Positions 9,190 to 19,885 are shown, counted from the stretch's first letter. The stretch: DNA of 64,000 nt from JAVVHE01 sp038238915 (GCA_038238915.1 JBBSFH010000004.1:1-64000), one strand, 5' to 3'. Notes: generated by a model from the letters alone, not told the origin. Numbers and translations are program-made.

Positions 9190-10471
9190 GTGTGGACCTT
9201 GGCTGTGTGATCGGCGGCGTGCCCAGCATCAACCCCTTCTGGCTCGCCTCCGCACCGCCCACCGACAAGAAGACCAACGTGGAACGTGCCTTTCGCGCCG
9301 GCTGGGGCGGCGCGGTGTGGAAGACGGTCAGCCAAGACCCGCCGGTGATCAACGTCGCCAGCCGGTATGGCGCGCACAAGCTCGATGGCCGCGTGATCGG
9401 CATCAACAATAACGAACTGATCTCGGACCGGCCCCTCGACGTCAACCTGCGCGAGATCGAGGAATGCCGCCGCGAATGGCCCGATCGCGTAATCATCGGC
9501 TCGCTGATGGCGGTGCCCGAGGAGGGTGCGTGGAAGGAGCTGGCGATCAAGCTCGCCAATGCGGGTTGCCAGGGGATCGAACTCAATCTCGGCTGCCCGC
9601 ATGGGATGTGCGAGCGCGGCATGGGCTCGGCGATCGGTCAGGTCCCCGATCTGGTCGAGAAGACGACGCGCTGGGTGCGCGATGCGGTCGACCTGTCGGT
9701 GTTCACCAAATTGACGCCCAACATCACCAACATCCTGGTGCCCGCCGACGCTGCCCGTCGAGGGGGGGCGCACGCGGTGTCGCTGATCAACACGATCAAC
9801 TCGGTCATCTCGGTCGATCTGGATGCGATGGCACCGCGCCCCACGGTGGGCCGCACGGGCACGCACGGCGGCTATTGCGGCAGCGCGGTCAAGCCGATCG
9901 CGCTCAACATGGTCGCCGAGATCGCGCGCGATGCCGAGCTCGCGGGGCTGGAGATCAGCGCCATCGGCGGCATCATGGACTGGCGCGATGCGGCCGAGTT
10001 CATCGCGCTCGGCGCTTCGGGCGTGCAGGTCTGCACGGCGGCGATGCTGTACGGTTTCCGGATCGTGGACGACATGCTCGACGGGCTCGGCCGGTTCATG
10101 CGCGAGCATGGCTACCGCAATATCGCCGATCTGCGCGGCCGCGCGGTGCGCAATGTGGTCGACTGGAACCAGCTCGACATGAACTTCGACACCAAGGCGT
10201 TCATTGACGATGCGCTCTGCATCGAGTGCGGGCGCTGTTACATCGCGTGCGAGGACACCGCGCACCAGGCGATCCGCATCGATCCGCGCGCCGACGGCGG
10301 CCGCAAGTTCACCGTGGTGGACGACGCGTGCGTCGGCTGCAACCTGTGCCAGCATGTCTGCCCGGTGCTGGATTGCATCACGATGCGTCCCGTGGACAAT
10401 GGGCTGCCGCCACTGGCATGGCCCGATCACCCGGAGAATCCGATGCGCCTGCAACCCGCCATGAGCGCCGC

Positions 10472-10475
<4 letters not shown>
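9186..10475 (+). CDS. preA: NAD-dependent dihydropyrimidine dehydrogenase, PreA subunit
   Basis: 429 residues. Catalytic FMN subunit that reduces uracil/thymine to dihydrouracil/dihydrothymine. The TIM-barrel dihydroorotate-dehydrogenase-like domain spans about residues 1-330, with ELNLGCPHGMCERGMG and the typical pyrimidine-contact Asn residues (INTINS). Two C-terminal 4Fe-4S clusters follow, at Cys345/348/351/355 and Cys382/385/388/392. The GTG start at 9186 overlaps the preT stop as GTGA and has AAGGAG 9 bp upstream; a longer frame upstream is a shadow of preT. The stop overlaps the aminotransferase start as ATGA. Confidence 0.95.
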
Positions 10476-11797
<1,322 letters not shown>

Positions 11798-11807
11798 GAA
11801 CGGACCC

Positions 11808-12677
11808 ATGACGACATTGCGCGGCGGCCTGATCCAGATGGCGCTCAAGGCTTCGACCGACGAGACGCCCGCCGCGATCACCGCCGCGATGATCGAGGCG
11901 CACCGCCCGCTGATCGACGAGGCGGGGCAGGCGGGCGTGCAGGTGCTGTGCTTCCAGGAAGTCTTCACCCAGCCCTATTTCTGCCCGTCGCAGGACGTGA
12001 AGTGGTACGACGCCGCCGAGGCGATCCCCGACGGCCCCACGACGCGGCTGATGCAGGACTATGCGCGCAAATATGCGATGGTCATCGTGGTGCCGATTTA
12101 CGAGGCGGACGCGGTCACCGGCGTCTATTACAACACCGCCGCCGTGATCGACGCCGATGGCACCTATCTGGGCAAATACCGCAAGACGCACATCCCGCAA
12201 GTCGCGGGCTTCTGGGAGAAATTCTACTTCAAGCCCGGGCGCTCGAACTGGCCGGTGTTCCACACGCGCTACTGCAAGCTCGGCGTCTACATCTGCTACG
12301 ATCGCCACTTCCCCGAGGGCTGGCGGGCGCTGGCGTTGAACGGTGCGGAATATATCGTCAACCCGTCCGCGACGGTGGCGGGATTGTCCGAATATCTTTG
12401 GAAGCTCGAACAACCCGCGTCGGCGGCGGCGAACGGGTGCTGGATCGGCGCGATCAACCGTGTCGGCACCGAAGCACCGTGGAATATCGGAGAGTTTTAC
12501 GGCCAGTCTTATTTCGTCAATCCACGGGGTGAGATCGAGAAGATCGCCAGCCGGGACCGGGATGAGCTGCTGATCCACGATCTGAACATGGATATGGTGC
12601 GCGAAATCCGGAACCGCTGGCAGTTCTTCCGCGATCGCCGCCCGGACGCCTACGGTCCGCTGACCGTGCAGGACTGA
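11808..12677 (+). CDS. N-carbamoyl-beta-alanine amidohydrolase (beta-ureidopropionase)
   Basis: 289 residues, nitrilase superfamily. Hydrolyses N-carbamoyl-beta-alanine to beta-alanine, CO2 and ammonia, the third step of reductive pyrimidine breakdown. The catalytic triad of the family is visible: Glu51 in CFQEVFTQPYFCP, Lys126 in YRKTHIP, and Cys163 in VYICYDRHFPEGWRALA. The dense conservation around EKFYFKPG and WNIGEFYGQSYF is typical of beta-ureidopropionase rather than plant-type nitrilase. It lies 10 bp after the aminotransferase and overlaps the permease start as TGATG. This gene is often called pydC or hyuC in related operons. Confidence 0.93.
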   Translation: MTTLRGGLIQMALKASTDETPAAITAAMIEAHRPLIDEAGQAGVQVLCFQEVFTQPYFCPSQDVKWYDAAEAIPDGPTTRLMQDYARKYAMVIVVPIYEADAVTGVYYNTAAVIDADGTYLGKYRKTHIPQVAGFWEKFYFKPGRSNWPVFHTRYCKLGVYICYDRHFPEGWRALALNGAEYIVNPSATVAGLSEYLWKLEQPASAAANGCWIGAINRVGTEAPWNIGEFYGQSYFVNPRGEIEKIASRDRDELLIHDLNMDMVREIRNRWQFFRDRRPDAYGPLTVQD

Positions 12678-14128
12678 TGGCGGACGCCGCGCTCTGGAAC
12701 GCGGACTTAGCACCCGTCACGGCGGTGCAGCGTACGTGGGACTGGAAGTCCTACGCCGCGCTCTGGGTTGCGATGGTGGTCTGCGTGCCGACCTATCTGC
12801 TCGCGGGCGGGCTGATCGCGGAGGGGATGGCGTGGTGGCAGGCGGTGCTGACCGTATTCCTCGGCAACCTCATCGTCCTCGTACCTATGGTGCTCGTGGG
12901 CCATGCGGGCGCGAAATACGGCGTTCCGTTCCCCGTATTGCTGCGCTCGGCGTTTGGCACGCAGGGCGCGAAATTGCCCGCGATGATGCGCGCGCTGGTG
13001 GCGTGCGGCTGGTTCGGCATCAATACGTGGGTCGGCGGATCGGCGATCTATGTGATCGCGAACACATTAACAGGCGGCGCGCTCAAGGGCGCGGCGCTGC
13101 CTGTGCTGGGGATCGACGCGGGACAGACCGCCTGCTTTCTCGCCTTCTGGGCGTTGCATCTGTGGTTCATCCGCCACGGCACCGAATCGATCCGCTGGCT
13201 CGAAACGCTGTCCGCGCCGCTCCTGATCCTCATGTCCGCCGCCTTGCTCTGGTGGGCGTACGCGCACGCGGGCGGCTTCGGTGCGATGCTGTCCGCGCCG
13301 TCCGCCTTCGGGCCGGGCGGTGCCAAGGCGGGGCAATTCTGGCCGGTGTTCACCGCGAGCCTGACCGCGATGGTGGGCTTCTGGGCGACGATGGCGCTCA
13401 ACATCCCCGATTTCACGCGGTTCGCGCGCTCGCAGCGCGACCAGATGCTGGGCCAGGCGCTGGGTCTGCCGTTGCCGATGGCGCTGTTCGCGTTTCTGGG
13501 GGTCGCGGTCACGTCCGCGACCACGGTCATCTACGGCCACCCGATCTGGGATCCGGTCGAGCTTGCGGGCCGCATGGGCGGGTTCGCGGTGGTGCTGGCG
13601 CTGGGCGCGCTGCTGGTGGCGACGCTGACCACCAATCTGGCGGCGAACGTGGTGGGTCCCGCCTATGATTTCTCCAATCTGGCACCCGGCCGCGTCTCGT
13701 TCCGCATGGGCGGCTATATCACCGCCGGTCTCGGCATCGCGATGTTCCCGTGGAAGCTGATCGAGAGCGCGGGGACGTATCTGTTCACGTGGCTGGTGGG
13801 CTATTCTGCGCTGCTCGGTCCGATCGCGGGCATATTGCTGGTGGACTATTACATCGTGCGCCACCGCCGCCTCGACACGTCCGATCTGTTCCGCGCCGAT
13901 GGCCGCTACGGCGAATGGAACCGCGCCGGGCTGGGCGCGCTCGCGCTGGGCATCGCGCCGTGCTTGCCGGGCTTCCTGCATGCGGTCGGGCTGGTGGCGA
14001 GCGTGGTCCCGCTGTTCGACCGCATTTACACCTTCGCGTGGTTCGTGGGCTTGGCGACGGCAGCGCTTGCCTACCTCGCGCTTTCGCGCCGCGTCCCCGC
14101 ATTCCTGGAGCAGCCATGTCCCTCCTGA
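12677..14128 (+). CDS. NCS1-family nucleobase/hydantoin permease
   Basis: 483 residues with about twelve predicted membrane segments. NCS1 transporters import uracil, cytosine, allantoin or hydantoins with a cation. Family features are the N-terminal TWDWKSYAALWVAMVVCVPTYLL, CGWFGINTWVGGSAIY in the substrate site (the conserved WFGI-W pattern), and GFWATMALNIPDFTRFARSQ. The two cytosolic loops are short and basic. Position between ureidopropionase and dihydropyrimidinase suggests uptake of uracil/thymine or their dihydro-forms. It complements NupC, which would take the nucleosides. It overlaps the dihydropyrimidinase gene by 13 bp. Confidence 0.92.
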   Translation: MADAALWNADLAPVTAVQRTWDWKSYAALWVAMVVCVPTYLLAGGLIAEGMAWWQAVLTVFLGNLIVLVPMVLVGHAGAKYGVPFPVLLRSAFGTQGAKLPAMMRALVACGWFGINTWVGGSAIYVIANTLTGGALKGAALPVLGIDAGQTACFLAFWALHLWFIRHGTESIRWLETLSAPLLILMSAALLWWAYAHAGGFGAMLSAPSAFGPGGAKAGQFWPVFTASLTAMVGFWATMALNIPDFTRFARSQRDQMLGQALGLPLPMALFAFLGVAVTSATTVIYGHPIWDPVELAGRMGGFAVVLALGALLVATLTTNLAANVVGPAYDFSNLAPGRVSFRMGGYITAGLGIAMFPWKLIESAGTYLFTWLVGYSALLGPIAGILLVDYYIVRHRRLDTSDLFRADGRYGEWNRAGLGALALGIAPCLPGFLHAVGLVASVVPLFDRIYTFAWFVGLATAALAYLALSRRVPAFLEQPCPS

Positions 14129-15501
14129 TCCGTGGCGGCACCGTGCTGACCGCTGACCGCACCGACCGCGCCGACGTCTATTGCGAGGGCGGGCTGATCC
14201 GCGCGATCGGCGAGGGGCTGGACGCGCCTGCCGGTGCCGAGATCGTCGATGCGGGCGGGCAGTATGTGATGCCGGGCGGGATCGATCCGCACACGCACAT
14301 GGAACTGCCCTTCATGGGCACGGTCTCGTCGGATGATTTCTTCAGCGGCACGGCGGCGGGTCTGGCGGGGGGCACCACCTCGATCCTCGATTTCGTCATC
14401 CCCGCGCCGGGCGAGCGCTTGCTCGATGCCTACCGCGTTTGGCGCGGGCGTGCGGAGAAGGCGGCCGCCGATTACGGCTTCCATGTGGCGATCACCTGGT
14501 GGGATGAGAGCGTACACGCCGATATGGCGACGCTGGTGCGCGAGGAGGGGGTCAACAGCTTCAAGCATTTCATGGCGTACAAGAACGCGATCATGGTCAG
14601 CGACGAAACCATGTTCCACTCGTTCCGCCGCGCGCTTGAACTGGGTGCCATCCCCACCGTCCATGCCGAAAATGGCGAGCTGGTCTACCAACTGCAAAAC
14701 GAACTGGTCGCGGCCGGCGACACCGCCCCCGCCGCGCACGCACGCTCGCGCCCGCCCACGGTCGAAGGGGAGGCTGCCGACCGCGCGATCCGCTTCGCGC
14801 AGGTGATCGGCACGCCGCTCTACATCGTCCATGTGTCGACCGCCGACGCGACCGAGGCGATCACGCGCGCGCGCGCGGCGGGGCAGCGTGTGTATGGCGA
14901 AGTGCTCGCGGGCCATCTGCTCCTCGACGACAGCGTCTACGACACCCCCGATTTCGCCACCGCCGCCGCGCACGTGATGAGCCCGCCATTTCGCCCGCGC
15001 GGCCACAGCCAAGCTCTGTGGAACGGCCTGCGCGCGGGCAATCTGCAGACCACCGCGACCGATCACTGCTGCTTCAACGCGGGCCAGAAGGCGGCGGGCC
15101 GCGACGACTTCACGCGCATCCCCAACGGCACGGGCGGGATCGAGGACCGCATGGGCGTGCTCTGGACGCACGGCGTCGGCACCGGCCGACTGACGCCACA
15201 GGAGTTCGTCGCGGTTACCTCCACCAACACCGCGCGCATCTTCAACCTGTATCCGCGCAAGGGCAGCATCAGCGTGGGCGCGGACGCCGATCTCGTGGTG
15301 TGGGACCCCGCCGCGACGCGCACGATTTCGGCGGCACGCCACCACATGAACGTCGATTTCAACATTTTCGAGGGCATGGAACTGACGGGCGCGCCGAGCC
15401 ATACCATCGCGGGCGGCGCGCTCGTCTATGTGCGGGGCGATCTGCGCGCGGTTCGCGGCGCAGGGCGCTATCTGCGCCGCCCGGCCTTCGCGCGCGCATG
15501 A
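14116..15501 (+). CDS. hydA: dihydropyrimidinase
   Basis: 461 residues. Binuclear-zinc amidohydrolase that opens the ring of dihydrouracil/dihydrothymine to the N-carbamoyl product used by the neighbouring ureidopropionase. The HxH pair is His59/His61 in GIDPHTHMEL. Lys150 in NSFKHFMAY is the expected carbamylated metal bridge. Metal-binding His lie in TVHAENGE and YIVHVST, and the late catalytic Asp in TATDHCCFN. Length and pattern fit the D-hydantoinase/dihydropyrimidinase branch. The start overlaps the end of the permease gene by 13 bp, and the stop overlaps cdd as ATGA. Confidence 0.95.
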   Translation: MSLLIRGGTVLTADRTDRADVYCEGGLIRAIGEGLDAPAGAEIVDAGGQYVMPGGIDPHTHMELPFMGTVSSDDFFSGTAAGLAGGTTSILDFVIPAPGERLLDAYRVWRGRAEKAAADYGFHVAITWWDESVHADMATLVREEGVNSFKHFMAYKNAIMVSDETMFHSFRRALELGAIPTVHAENGELVYQLQNELVAAGDTAPAAHARSRPPTVEGEAADRAIRFAQVIGTPLYIVHVSTADATEAITRARAAGQRVYGEVLAGHLLLDDSVYDTPDFATAAAHVMSPPFRPRGHSQALWNGLRAGNLQTTATDHCCFNAGQKAAGRDDFTRIPNGTGGIEDRMGVLWTHGVGTGRLTPQEFVAVTSTNTARIFNLYPRKGSISVGADADLVVWDPAATRTISAARHHMNVDFNIFEGMELTGAPSHTIAGGALVYVRGDLRAVRGAGRYLRRPAFARA

Positions 15502-15908
15502 CCGATGCCGATCTGATGAGCCGCGCGCTCGCGGTGCGCGCGCGGGCGCACGCGCCGTATTCGGGCTTCCGCGTTGGCGCGGCGATCCTCGACGATCACG
15601 GCCATGTCCACCTCGGCTGCAACGTCGAGAACGCGGCCTACCCGCAAGGTGCCTGCGCCGAGGCAGTGGCCATCGGCGTCATGGTTGCCGCCGGAGCCAC
15701 GCGCATTGCTACGATCGCGGTCGCGGGCGGGCATGATGCGCCGGTGCCATGCGCGCCGTGCGGCGGTTGCCGCCAGCGCATCCGCGAATTCGCCGACGAT
15801 GCCACCCGCATCCTGCTGCTACGCGCGGACGGCGGCATCGAGGCGATGGGGATCGAGGCGCTGCTGCCGCGCTCCTTCGGCCCCGGCGATGTCGCGCGCG
15901 GGGGTTAG
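15498..15908 (+). CDS. cdd: cytidine deaminase
   Basis: 136 residues, the short homotetrameric form. Converts cytidine and deoxycytidine to uridine and deoxyuridine so that cytosine nucleosides can enter the uracil pathway. Zinc ligands Cys53 (GACAEAVA with catalytic Glu55), Cys88 and Cys91 (PCGGCRQ) are visible, as is the N-terminal substrate motif AHAPYSGFRVGAAI. It is the last gene of the plus arm. Its stop overlaps by 3 bp the stop of the convergent DUF1330-like gene. Confidence 0.95.
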   Translation: MTDADLMSRALAVRARAHAPYSGFRVGAAILDDHGHVHLGCNVENAAYPQGACAEAVAIGVMVAAGATRIATIAVAGGHDAPVPCAPCGGCRQRIREFADDATRILLLRADGGIEAMGIEALLPRSFGPGDVARGG

Positions 15909-16189
15909 GCCCCGTCCACGATGACGATTTCGGCCTCGCCCGCGCCCTTCCGGTGCGCGGCGGCTGCCTGATAGGCTTCGGACTCGTAGCAGGCGATCGC
16001 CTGTTCGAGACTGTCGAACTCGATGATCACGTTGCGCGGCCGCCCCTCGCCCTCGAGCTGACGCGCCTCGCCGCCGCGCGCCAGCACGCGCGCGCCAAAC
16101 GCTGCAAAGGCACGCGTCGCCTCGCTCGCATAGCGCGCATAGGCCTCGGGTTCCGTAACCGTCACGCGCGCGATCCAGTATGCTGCCAT
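15905..16189 (-). CDS. DUF1330-family small protein
   Basis: 94 residues with an AYWIARVTVTEPEAYARYA start and PRNVIIEFDSLEQAIACYESEAYQ in the middle, the usual pattern of the DUF1330 ferredoxin-like dimeric alpha/beta barrel group. The biochemical role of this family is not established. The ATG at 16189 is preceded by GGAGG at proper spacing; a longer frame reaching 16672 is not supported. It converges on cdd with overlapping stops, so it is probably not part of the pyrimidine operon. Confidence 0.85.
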   Translation of the reverse strand: MAAYWIARVTVTEPEAYARYASEATRAFAAFGARVLARGGEARQLEGEGRPRNVIIEFDSLEQAIACYESEAYQAAAAHRKGAGEAEIVIVDGA

Positions 16190-17009
16190 TGCGCCTCCGA
16201 ACAAACGTAATTGTATAACGCACTCCGCCTCCCGCGCTATCACCTCTCGCTCCGTATGCCGACCCGCCCCGACAATGGACCGTTCAATCCGGCAGTGTCG
16301 GCCGCGCAGTGGAACGACGGCGACCGAAATCCTTGCTGCAGTTCGACGTGGAATGAGAGAAGCATCAGTGGACGGCGCGGATCGTCCGCACCGAGAGGCA
16401 GTGCGCTTCATGAGCGACAGGTCCGGGCCCGTGCCTGGCCGACAGCGCAGACCCGCCACGTTGTCCTGGCCCGCATCTGGTCGATGAAGACTGGGCCGGC
16501 AGGATCGGGTTTGCCCTGATGCACCTCTCGGCGACGCTCTGCCACGTTCACGCTGGACAACGCCGCGTCTCCCGACACGTTCGGCTCGACGCCGTCGGGG
16601 CCTCCACCCGCGAGCACCAAAGCGCCGAACAGGTTTTCGCCATCCAATGTTGGCTTTAAGCCCAGTTGACACCCTGAAGCAGACGTAAAGCCGATCGGGA
16701 AGTCCCTGTGCGATTCAGACCAGTTCCAAAAAAAGCTCTGTTCGATCCAAGACGTGAGAGAAATTGACCGATCCTCCTCGAAGCGACACAGAGTCTATCA
16801 GACCAGCGTGTCACCGCTGGTGCGCGAAACCAAGCAGAGACTGCCGAGCTGGGGCAGGCTGAGCAACGAGCCGGGCAGGAGGTTGGTTGAAGTTACATCA
16901 AGCGGAAGCGCAGCACCTCATTATCTCGCCAGGAGTCGCAATGTGCAGCGAATGGGCGCGGTGCGATGCGGCCAACCAACCGGTCAACGCGGTTGAGCGC
17001 CGATCGAGC
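16190..17009. other. about 820 bp without a convincing gene
   Basis: Only short open frames occur, with no good start context and no recognisable product. From about 16640 to 16960 the GC content falls clearly below the surroundings (for example a run of seven A at 16727-16733). The stretch ends against a tRNA-Thr 3' fragment and lies beside a broken transposase. It therefore looks like degraded mobile or acquired DNA. A 13-bp exact copy of part of the TonB-receptor operator (ACCAACCGGTCAA) occurs at 16975-16987. Confidence 0.5.
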
Positions 17010-17057
17010 TTCGTAATGCGGGGGGGGTCGCGTGTTCAAGTCACGCAAGCGGCACCA
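17010..17057 (+). tRNA. tRNA-Thr(CGT) 3' half, probable integration scar
   Basis: The sequence runs from an anticodon loop TTCGTAA (anticodon CGT, Thr) through the stem half TGCGG and a G-rich variable region. It continues through a perfect T arm (GCGTG, loop TTCAAGT, CACGC) and an acceptor half AAGCGGC to the encoded ACCA. No matching 5' half (expected to begin GCCGCTT) is found upstream. The variable region is about three Gs longer than normal. This is a partial gene, not a working tRNA. A tRNA 3' end repeated at the edge of inserted DNA is the usual mark left by a tyrosine-integrase element. Confidence 0.7.
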
Positions 17058-17178
17058 CCCAGTCCCAGTCTCATCCACCGATTAGGCTACGCTCGGTCCG
17101 GCCCTAGGCCGTGAACCCATAAGCGGGCTTCACAAGGCGCGATCGTTCTGATTCAAGGTTTGCGCGAGGAGCCTTGGA

Positions 17179-17400
17179 ATGAGCCGCTGCGACCTTACGG
17201 ATTTCGAGTGGCGGGTGATCGAACCGCTGTTACCCCACAAGCCGCGCGGCGTTCCGAGTGTTGATGACCGGCGGGTGCTGAACGGCATATTCTGGATGCT
17301 GCGTTCGGGAGCGCCGTGGCGGGATATGCCCGAGCGTTACGGGCCTCGGACGACGTGCTACAACCGGTTTGTGCGGTGGCGGCAATGCACGGCGTCGTAG
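17179..17400 (+). pseudogene. truncated IS5-family transposase N-terminus
   Basis: 73 codons starting MSRCDLTDFEWRVIEPLLP, followed by VLNGIFWMLRSGAPWRDMPERYG and CYNRFVRWR, the N-terminal domain of IS5/IS427-group transposases (OrfA). Homology stops after VRWR and the frame ends four codons later, so the DDE catalytic part is missing. Imperfect inverted sequences at about 17110-17132 may be the remains of the left end of the element. The 3' part overlaps the start of the following transketolase-like gene, so a deletion fused IS sequence to that gene. Confidence 0.85.
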
Positions 17401-19739
17401 CAGTTAGTCGTTATGACTCGCTTGATGAGAGTCTGATTGAGCCCCTTGAGTTGCTCGACAAGCGGTTGCGCTGGCTGTCGGCGTGGACGATCCACAACGC
17501 CAACCACCTGCGCGAGAGCCGGGACGGGCTGAAAGTGGGCGGGCATCAGGCGTCGTGCGCGTCGATGACCGCGATTATGGCGGCACTGTATTTTCATGCG
17601 CTGCGGCCACAAGACAAGGTTGCAGTGAAGCCACACGCCAGTCCGGTGCTGCACGCGATCCAGTATTTGCTCGGCCACCAGTCGCTCAATCAGCTCCAGC
17701 GATTTCGGGGCTTCGGCGGTGCGCAAAGCTATCCGAGCCGGACGAAGGACCAGATCCCGGTCGATTTCTCGACCGGATCGGTGGGCCTGGGCGTCGCGAT
17801 CACGGCGTTCGCCAGCCTGGTGCAGGACTATTGCATCGCGCACGGCTGGATGGCGGAGGCGGACGCGGGAAGGATGATCGCACTGATGGGCGACGCCGAA
17901 CTCGACGAGGGCAACATCTACGAATGCCTGATCGAGGCGTACAAGCACGATATCCGCAATTGCTGGTGGATCGTCGACTACAATCGGCAGTCACTCGACC
18001 ACACGACTGCGGACCGCATGTTCGACCGCTTCGACGATATCTTCCGAACCTGCGGGTGGCGGGTGATGACGCTCAAGCACGGGCGGCTGCAACGCGCGGC
18101 GTTCGAGCGGCCGGGCGGGCACGCGCTCCAACACTGGATCGAGGCGTGTCCGAATGTCGATTTCGCCGCGCTGACCTATCAGGGTGGCGTAGCGTGGCGC
18201 GCGCGGCTGCAGGCCGATCTGGCCGGGCATCCAGGCGCGCTCGAGCTGATCGCGTCCCATGATGACGAAGCCCTGGCGGCGCTGATGACCAACCTCGGCG
18301 GGCACTGCATGGAAACGCTGATCGACGCGTTCGCCGCCGCCGCCGACGACAAGCCGACGATGTTCATCGCCTATACGATCAAGGGCTTCGGCCTGCCGCT
18401 TGCGGGGCACAAGGACAATCATGCGGGACTGATGAACCCCGGCCAGATCGGCGCGCTACGCGACAGCCTGGGCATCGCCGAGGGCGACGAATGGGCACCC
18501 TATGGCGGGTTGGGCGACAACGCGGCGGCCGCGCTGAAGGCATTCGTGGAGGCGTCGCCGCTGTCCGTCGCCCGGGCTGCGCGCGCTGTAACGCCGGTCC
18601 GCGTGCCCGATCTGCCCGCGCCGATCGGGACCAAACAATCCACCCAGTCCGCCTTCGGGCGCATCCTGCTCGATCTCGCAAAGTCGGGCCATCCGCTCGC
18701 CGACCGGATCGTCACCACCTCGCCCGACGTGACCGTCTCGACCAATCTTGGCGCGTTCGTGAACCAGCGCGGGCTGTTCCGGCGCAGCGAGCTCAAGGAC
18801 GTGTTCCATGCTGCGAAAATCCCATCGGTACAGAAGTGGATGGGCCACGGCGCCGGGCAGCACATCGAACTCGGCATTGCGGAGAACAACCTGTTCCTGA
18901 TGCTCGCCGCGCTGGGGCTGAGCGCGCCGTTGTTCGGCACGCGTCTGATGCCGATCGGAACCGTCTACGATCCCTTCATCGCGCGCGGCCTCGATGCGCT
19001 CAACTACGGCTGCTACCAGAACGCACGCTTCCTGCTCGTCGCCACGCCATCAGGCCTGACACTCGGCCCCGAGGGCGGCGCGCATCAGTCAATCAACTCG
19101 CCGCTGATCGGCATGGGCCAGCCGGGGCTGACCGCGTTCGAGCCCGCGTTCGTCGACGAGCTGGCGATCATGATGCGCTGGGCATTTGACCATATGCAGG
19201 CCGATGACGGCGGCGCGGTCTATCTGCGGCTGACGACGCGAGCGATCGATCAGCCCACGCGCGTGGACAGCGCGTGGCAGGCCGACGCGCTCGCGGGCGG
19301 TTATTGGTTGAATCCGCCGGGCGCGGGCGCGGAGGTTGCGATCGTCTTCACCGGCGCGGTCGCGCCCGAGGCGATCGCGGCGTGGGAGGTGCTCGAACCC
19401 GATCTGCCAAGGCTGGGGCTGCTCAACGTCACCTCAGCTGACCTGCTGCATCGCGGCTGGTCGGCAGCGCGGGCGGCGCGATGGAGTGGCGAGCCTCACA
19501 CGCCGAGTCATGTCGAGACGTTGCTGGGTGCCCTGGCTCCGGGTACGGGACTGGTTACGATTATCGATGGTTCGCCCTCCACGCTTTCATGGCTCGGCGG
19601 TGTGAAGGGGATGCGGGTCAGCCCGCTCGGTCTCGATCGCTTCGGACAGACGGGCGATCTACCCGACCTGTACGCCGCCTATCGCCTCGACGTGGACGCG
19701 ATCGTCGAGGCCGCCGCCGAACTGCTGCCGGATCGCTGA
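17385..19739 (+). CDS. transketolase / PDH-E1-like thiamine diphosphate enzyme
   Basis: 784 residues from the ATG at 17385. It resembles homodimeric pyruvate dehydrogenase E1 and transketolase-like proteins: WLSAWTIHNANHLR at the N-terminus, GLKVGGHQASCASM, and FSTGSVGLGVAIT. The thiamine diphosphate motif is GDAELDEGN followed some 25 residues later by VDYN. A pyrimidine-binding domain (HIELGIAENNLF) and a C-terminal transketolase domain follow. The substrate cannot be assigned. The first 10-15 residues and the whole upstream region come from, or border on, the broken IS5 element, so the original start and promoter are probably lost; the start given is the only ATG before the conserved region. 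The rest appears intact. Confidence 0.85.
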   Translation: MHGVVAVSRYDSLDESLIEPLELLDKRLRWLSAWTIHNANHLRESRDGLKVGGHQASCASMTAIMAALYFHALRPQDKVAVKPHASPVLHAIQYLLGHQSLNQLQRFRGFGGAQSYPSRTKDQIPVDFSTGSVGLGVAITAFASLVQDYCIAHGWMAEADAGRMIALMGDAELDEGNIYECLIEAYKHDIRNCWWIVDYNRQSLDHTTADRMFDRFDDIFRTCGWRVMTLKHGRLQRAAFERPGGHALQHWIEACPNVDFAALTYQGGVAWRARLQADLAGHPGALELIASHDDEALAALMTNLGGHCMETLIDAFAAAADDKPTMFIAYTIKGFGLPLAGHKDNHAGLMNPGQIGALRDSLGIAEGDEWAPYGGLGDNAAAALKAFVEASPLSVARAARAVTPVRVPDLPAPIGTKQSTQSAFGRILLDLAKSGHPLADRIVTTSPDVTVSTNLGAFVNQRGLFRRSELKDVFHAAKIPSVQKWMGHGAGQHIELGIAENNLFLMLAALGLSAPLFGTRLMPIGTVYDPFIARGLDALNYGCYQNARFLLVATPSGLTLGPEGGAHQSINSPLIGMGQPGLTAFEPAFVDELAIMMRWAFDHMQADDGGAVYLRLTTRAIDQPTRVDSAWQADALAGGYWLNPPGAGAEVAIVFTGAVAPEAIAAWEVLEPDLPRLGLLNVTSADLLHRGWSAARAARWSGEPHTPSHVETLLGALAPGTGLVTIIDGSPSTLSWLGGVKGMRVSPLGLDRFGQTGDLPDLYAAYRLDVDAIVEAAAELLPDR

Positions 19740-19843
19740 GCCATCGTCACGTCACTCGCTCGCGTACCGTGATGGGGGACGCGACCGCCGGTGCGCGCCT
19801 TGCGCGGCCGCCGATGATCTTGGCAATGCTCAAGCCCGGTCGC

Positions 19844-19867
19844 ATGTAGCACGCTTGCGCGCTACAT
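19844..19867. promoter_or_regulatory. palindrome before the toxin-antitoxin pair, likely autoregulatory operator
   Basis: ATGTAGC at 19844-19850 is repeated inverted as GCTACAT at 19861-19867; the central bases also largely pair (18 of 22 symmetric over 19845-19866). GCCCGG and CCGGGC flank it. The site lies about 19 bp before the antitoxin start, next to GGAGGT, where Phd/YefM-type antitoxins normally bind to repress their own operon. It could also form an RNA hairpin that hides the ribosome-binding site. Confidence 0.5.
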
Positions 19868-19885
19868 CCGGGCGGGAGGTAAACC

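Noticed and set aside
16408..16647. 79-codon minus-strand frame in the gap before the tRNA fragment
   Set aside because: Looks partly protein-like, but has no ribosome-binding site and no recognised motif; could be a gene remnant, not reported as a gene.
16940..17057. Complete tRNA-Thr gene
   Set aside because: The sequence upstream of the anticodon loop does not form a D arm or pair with the acceptor, and the variable region is too long.
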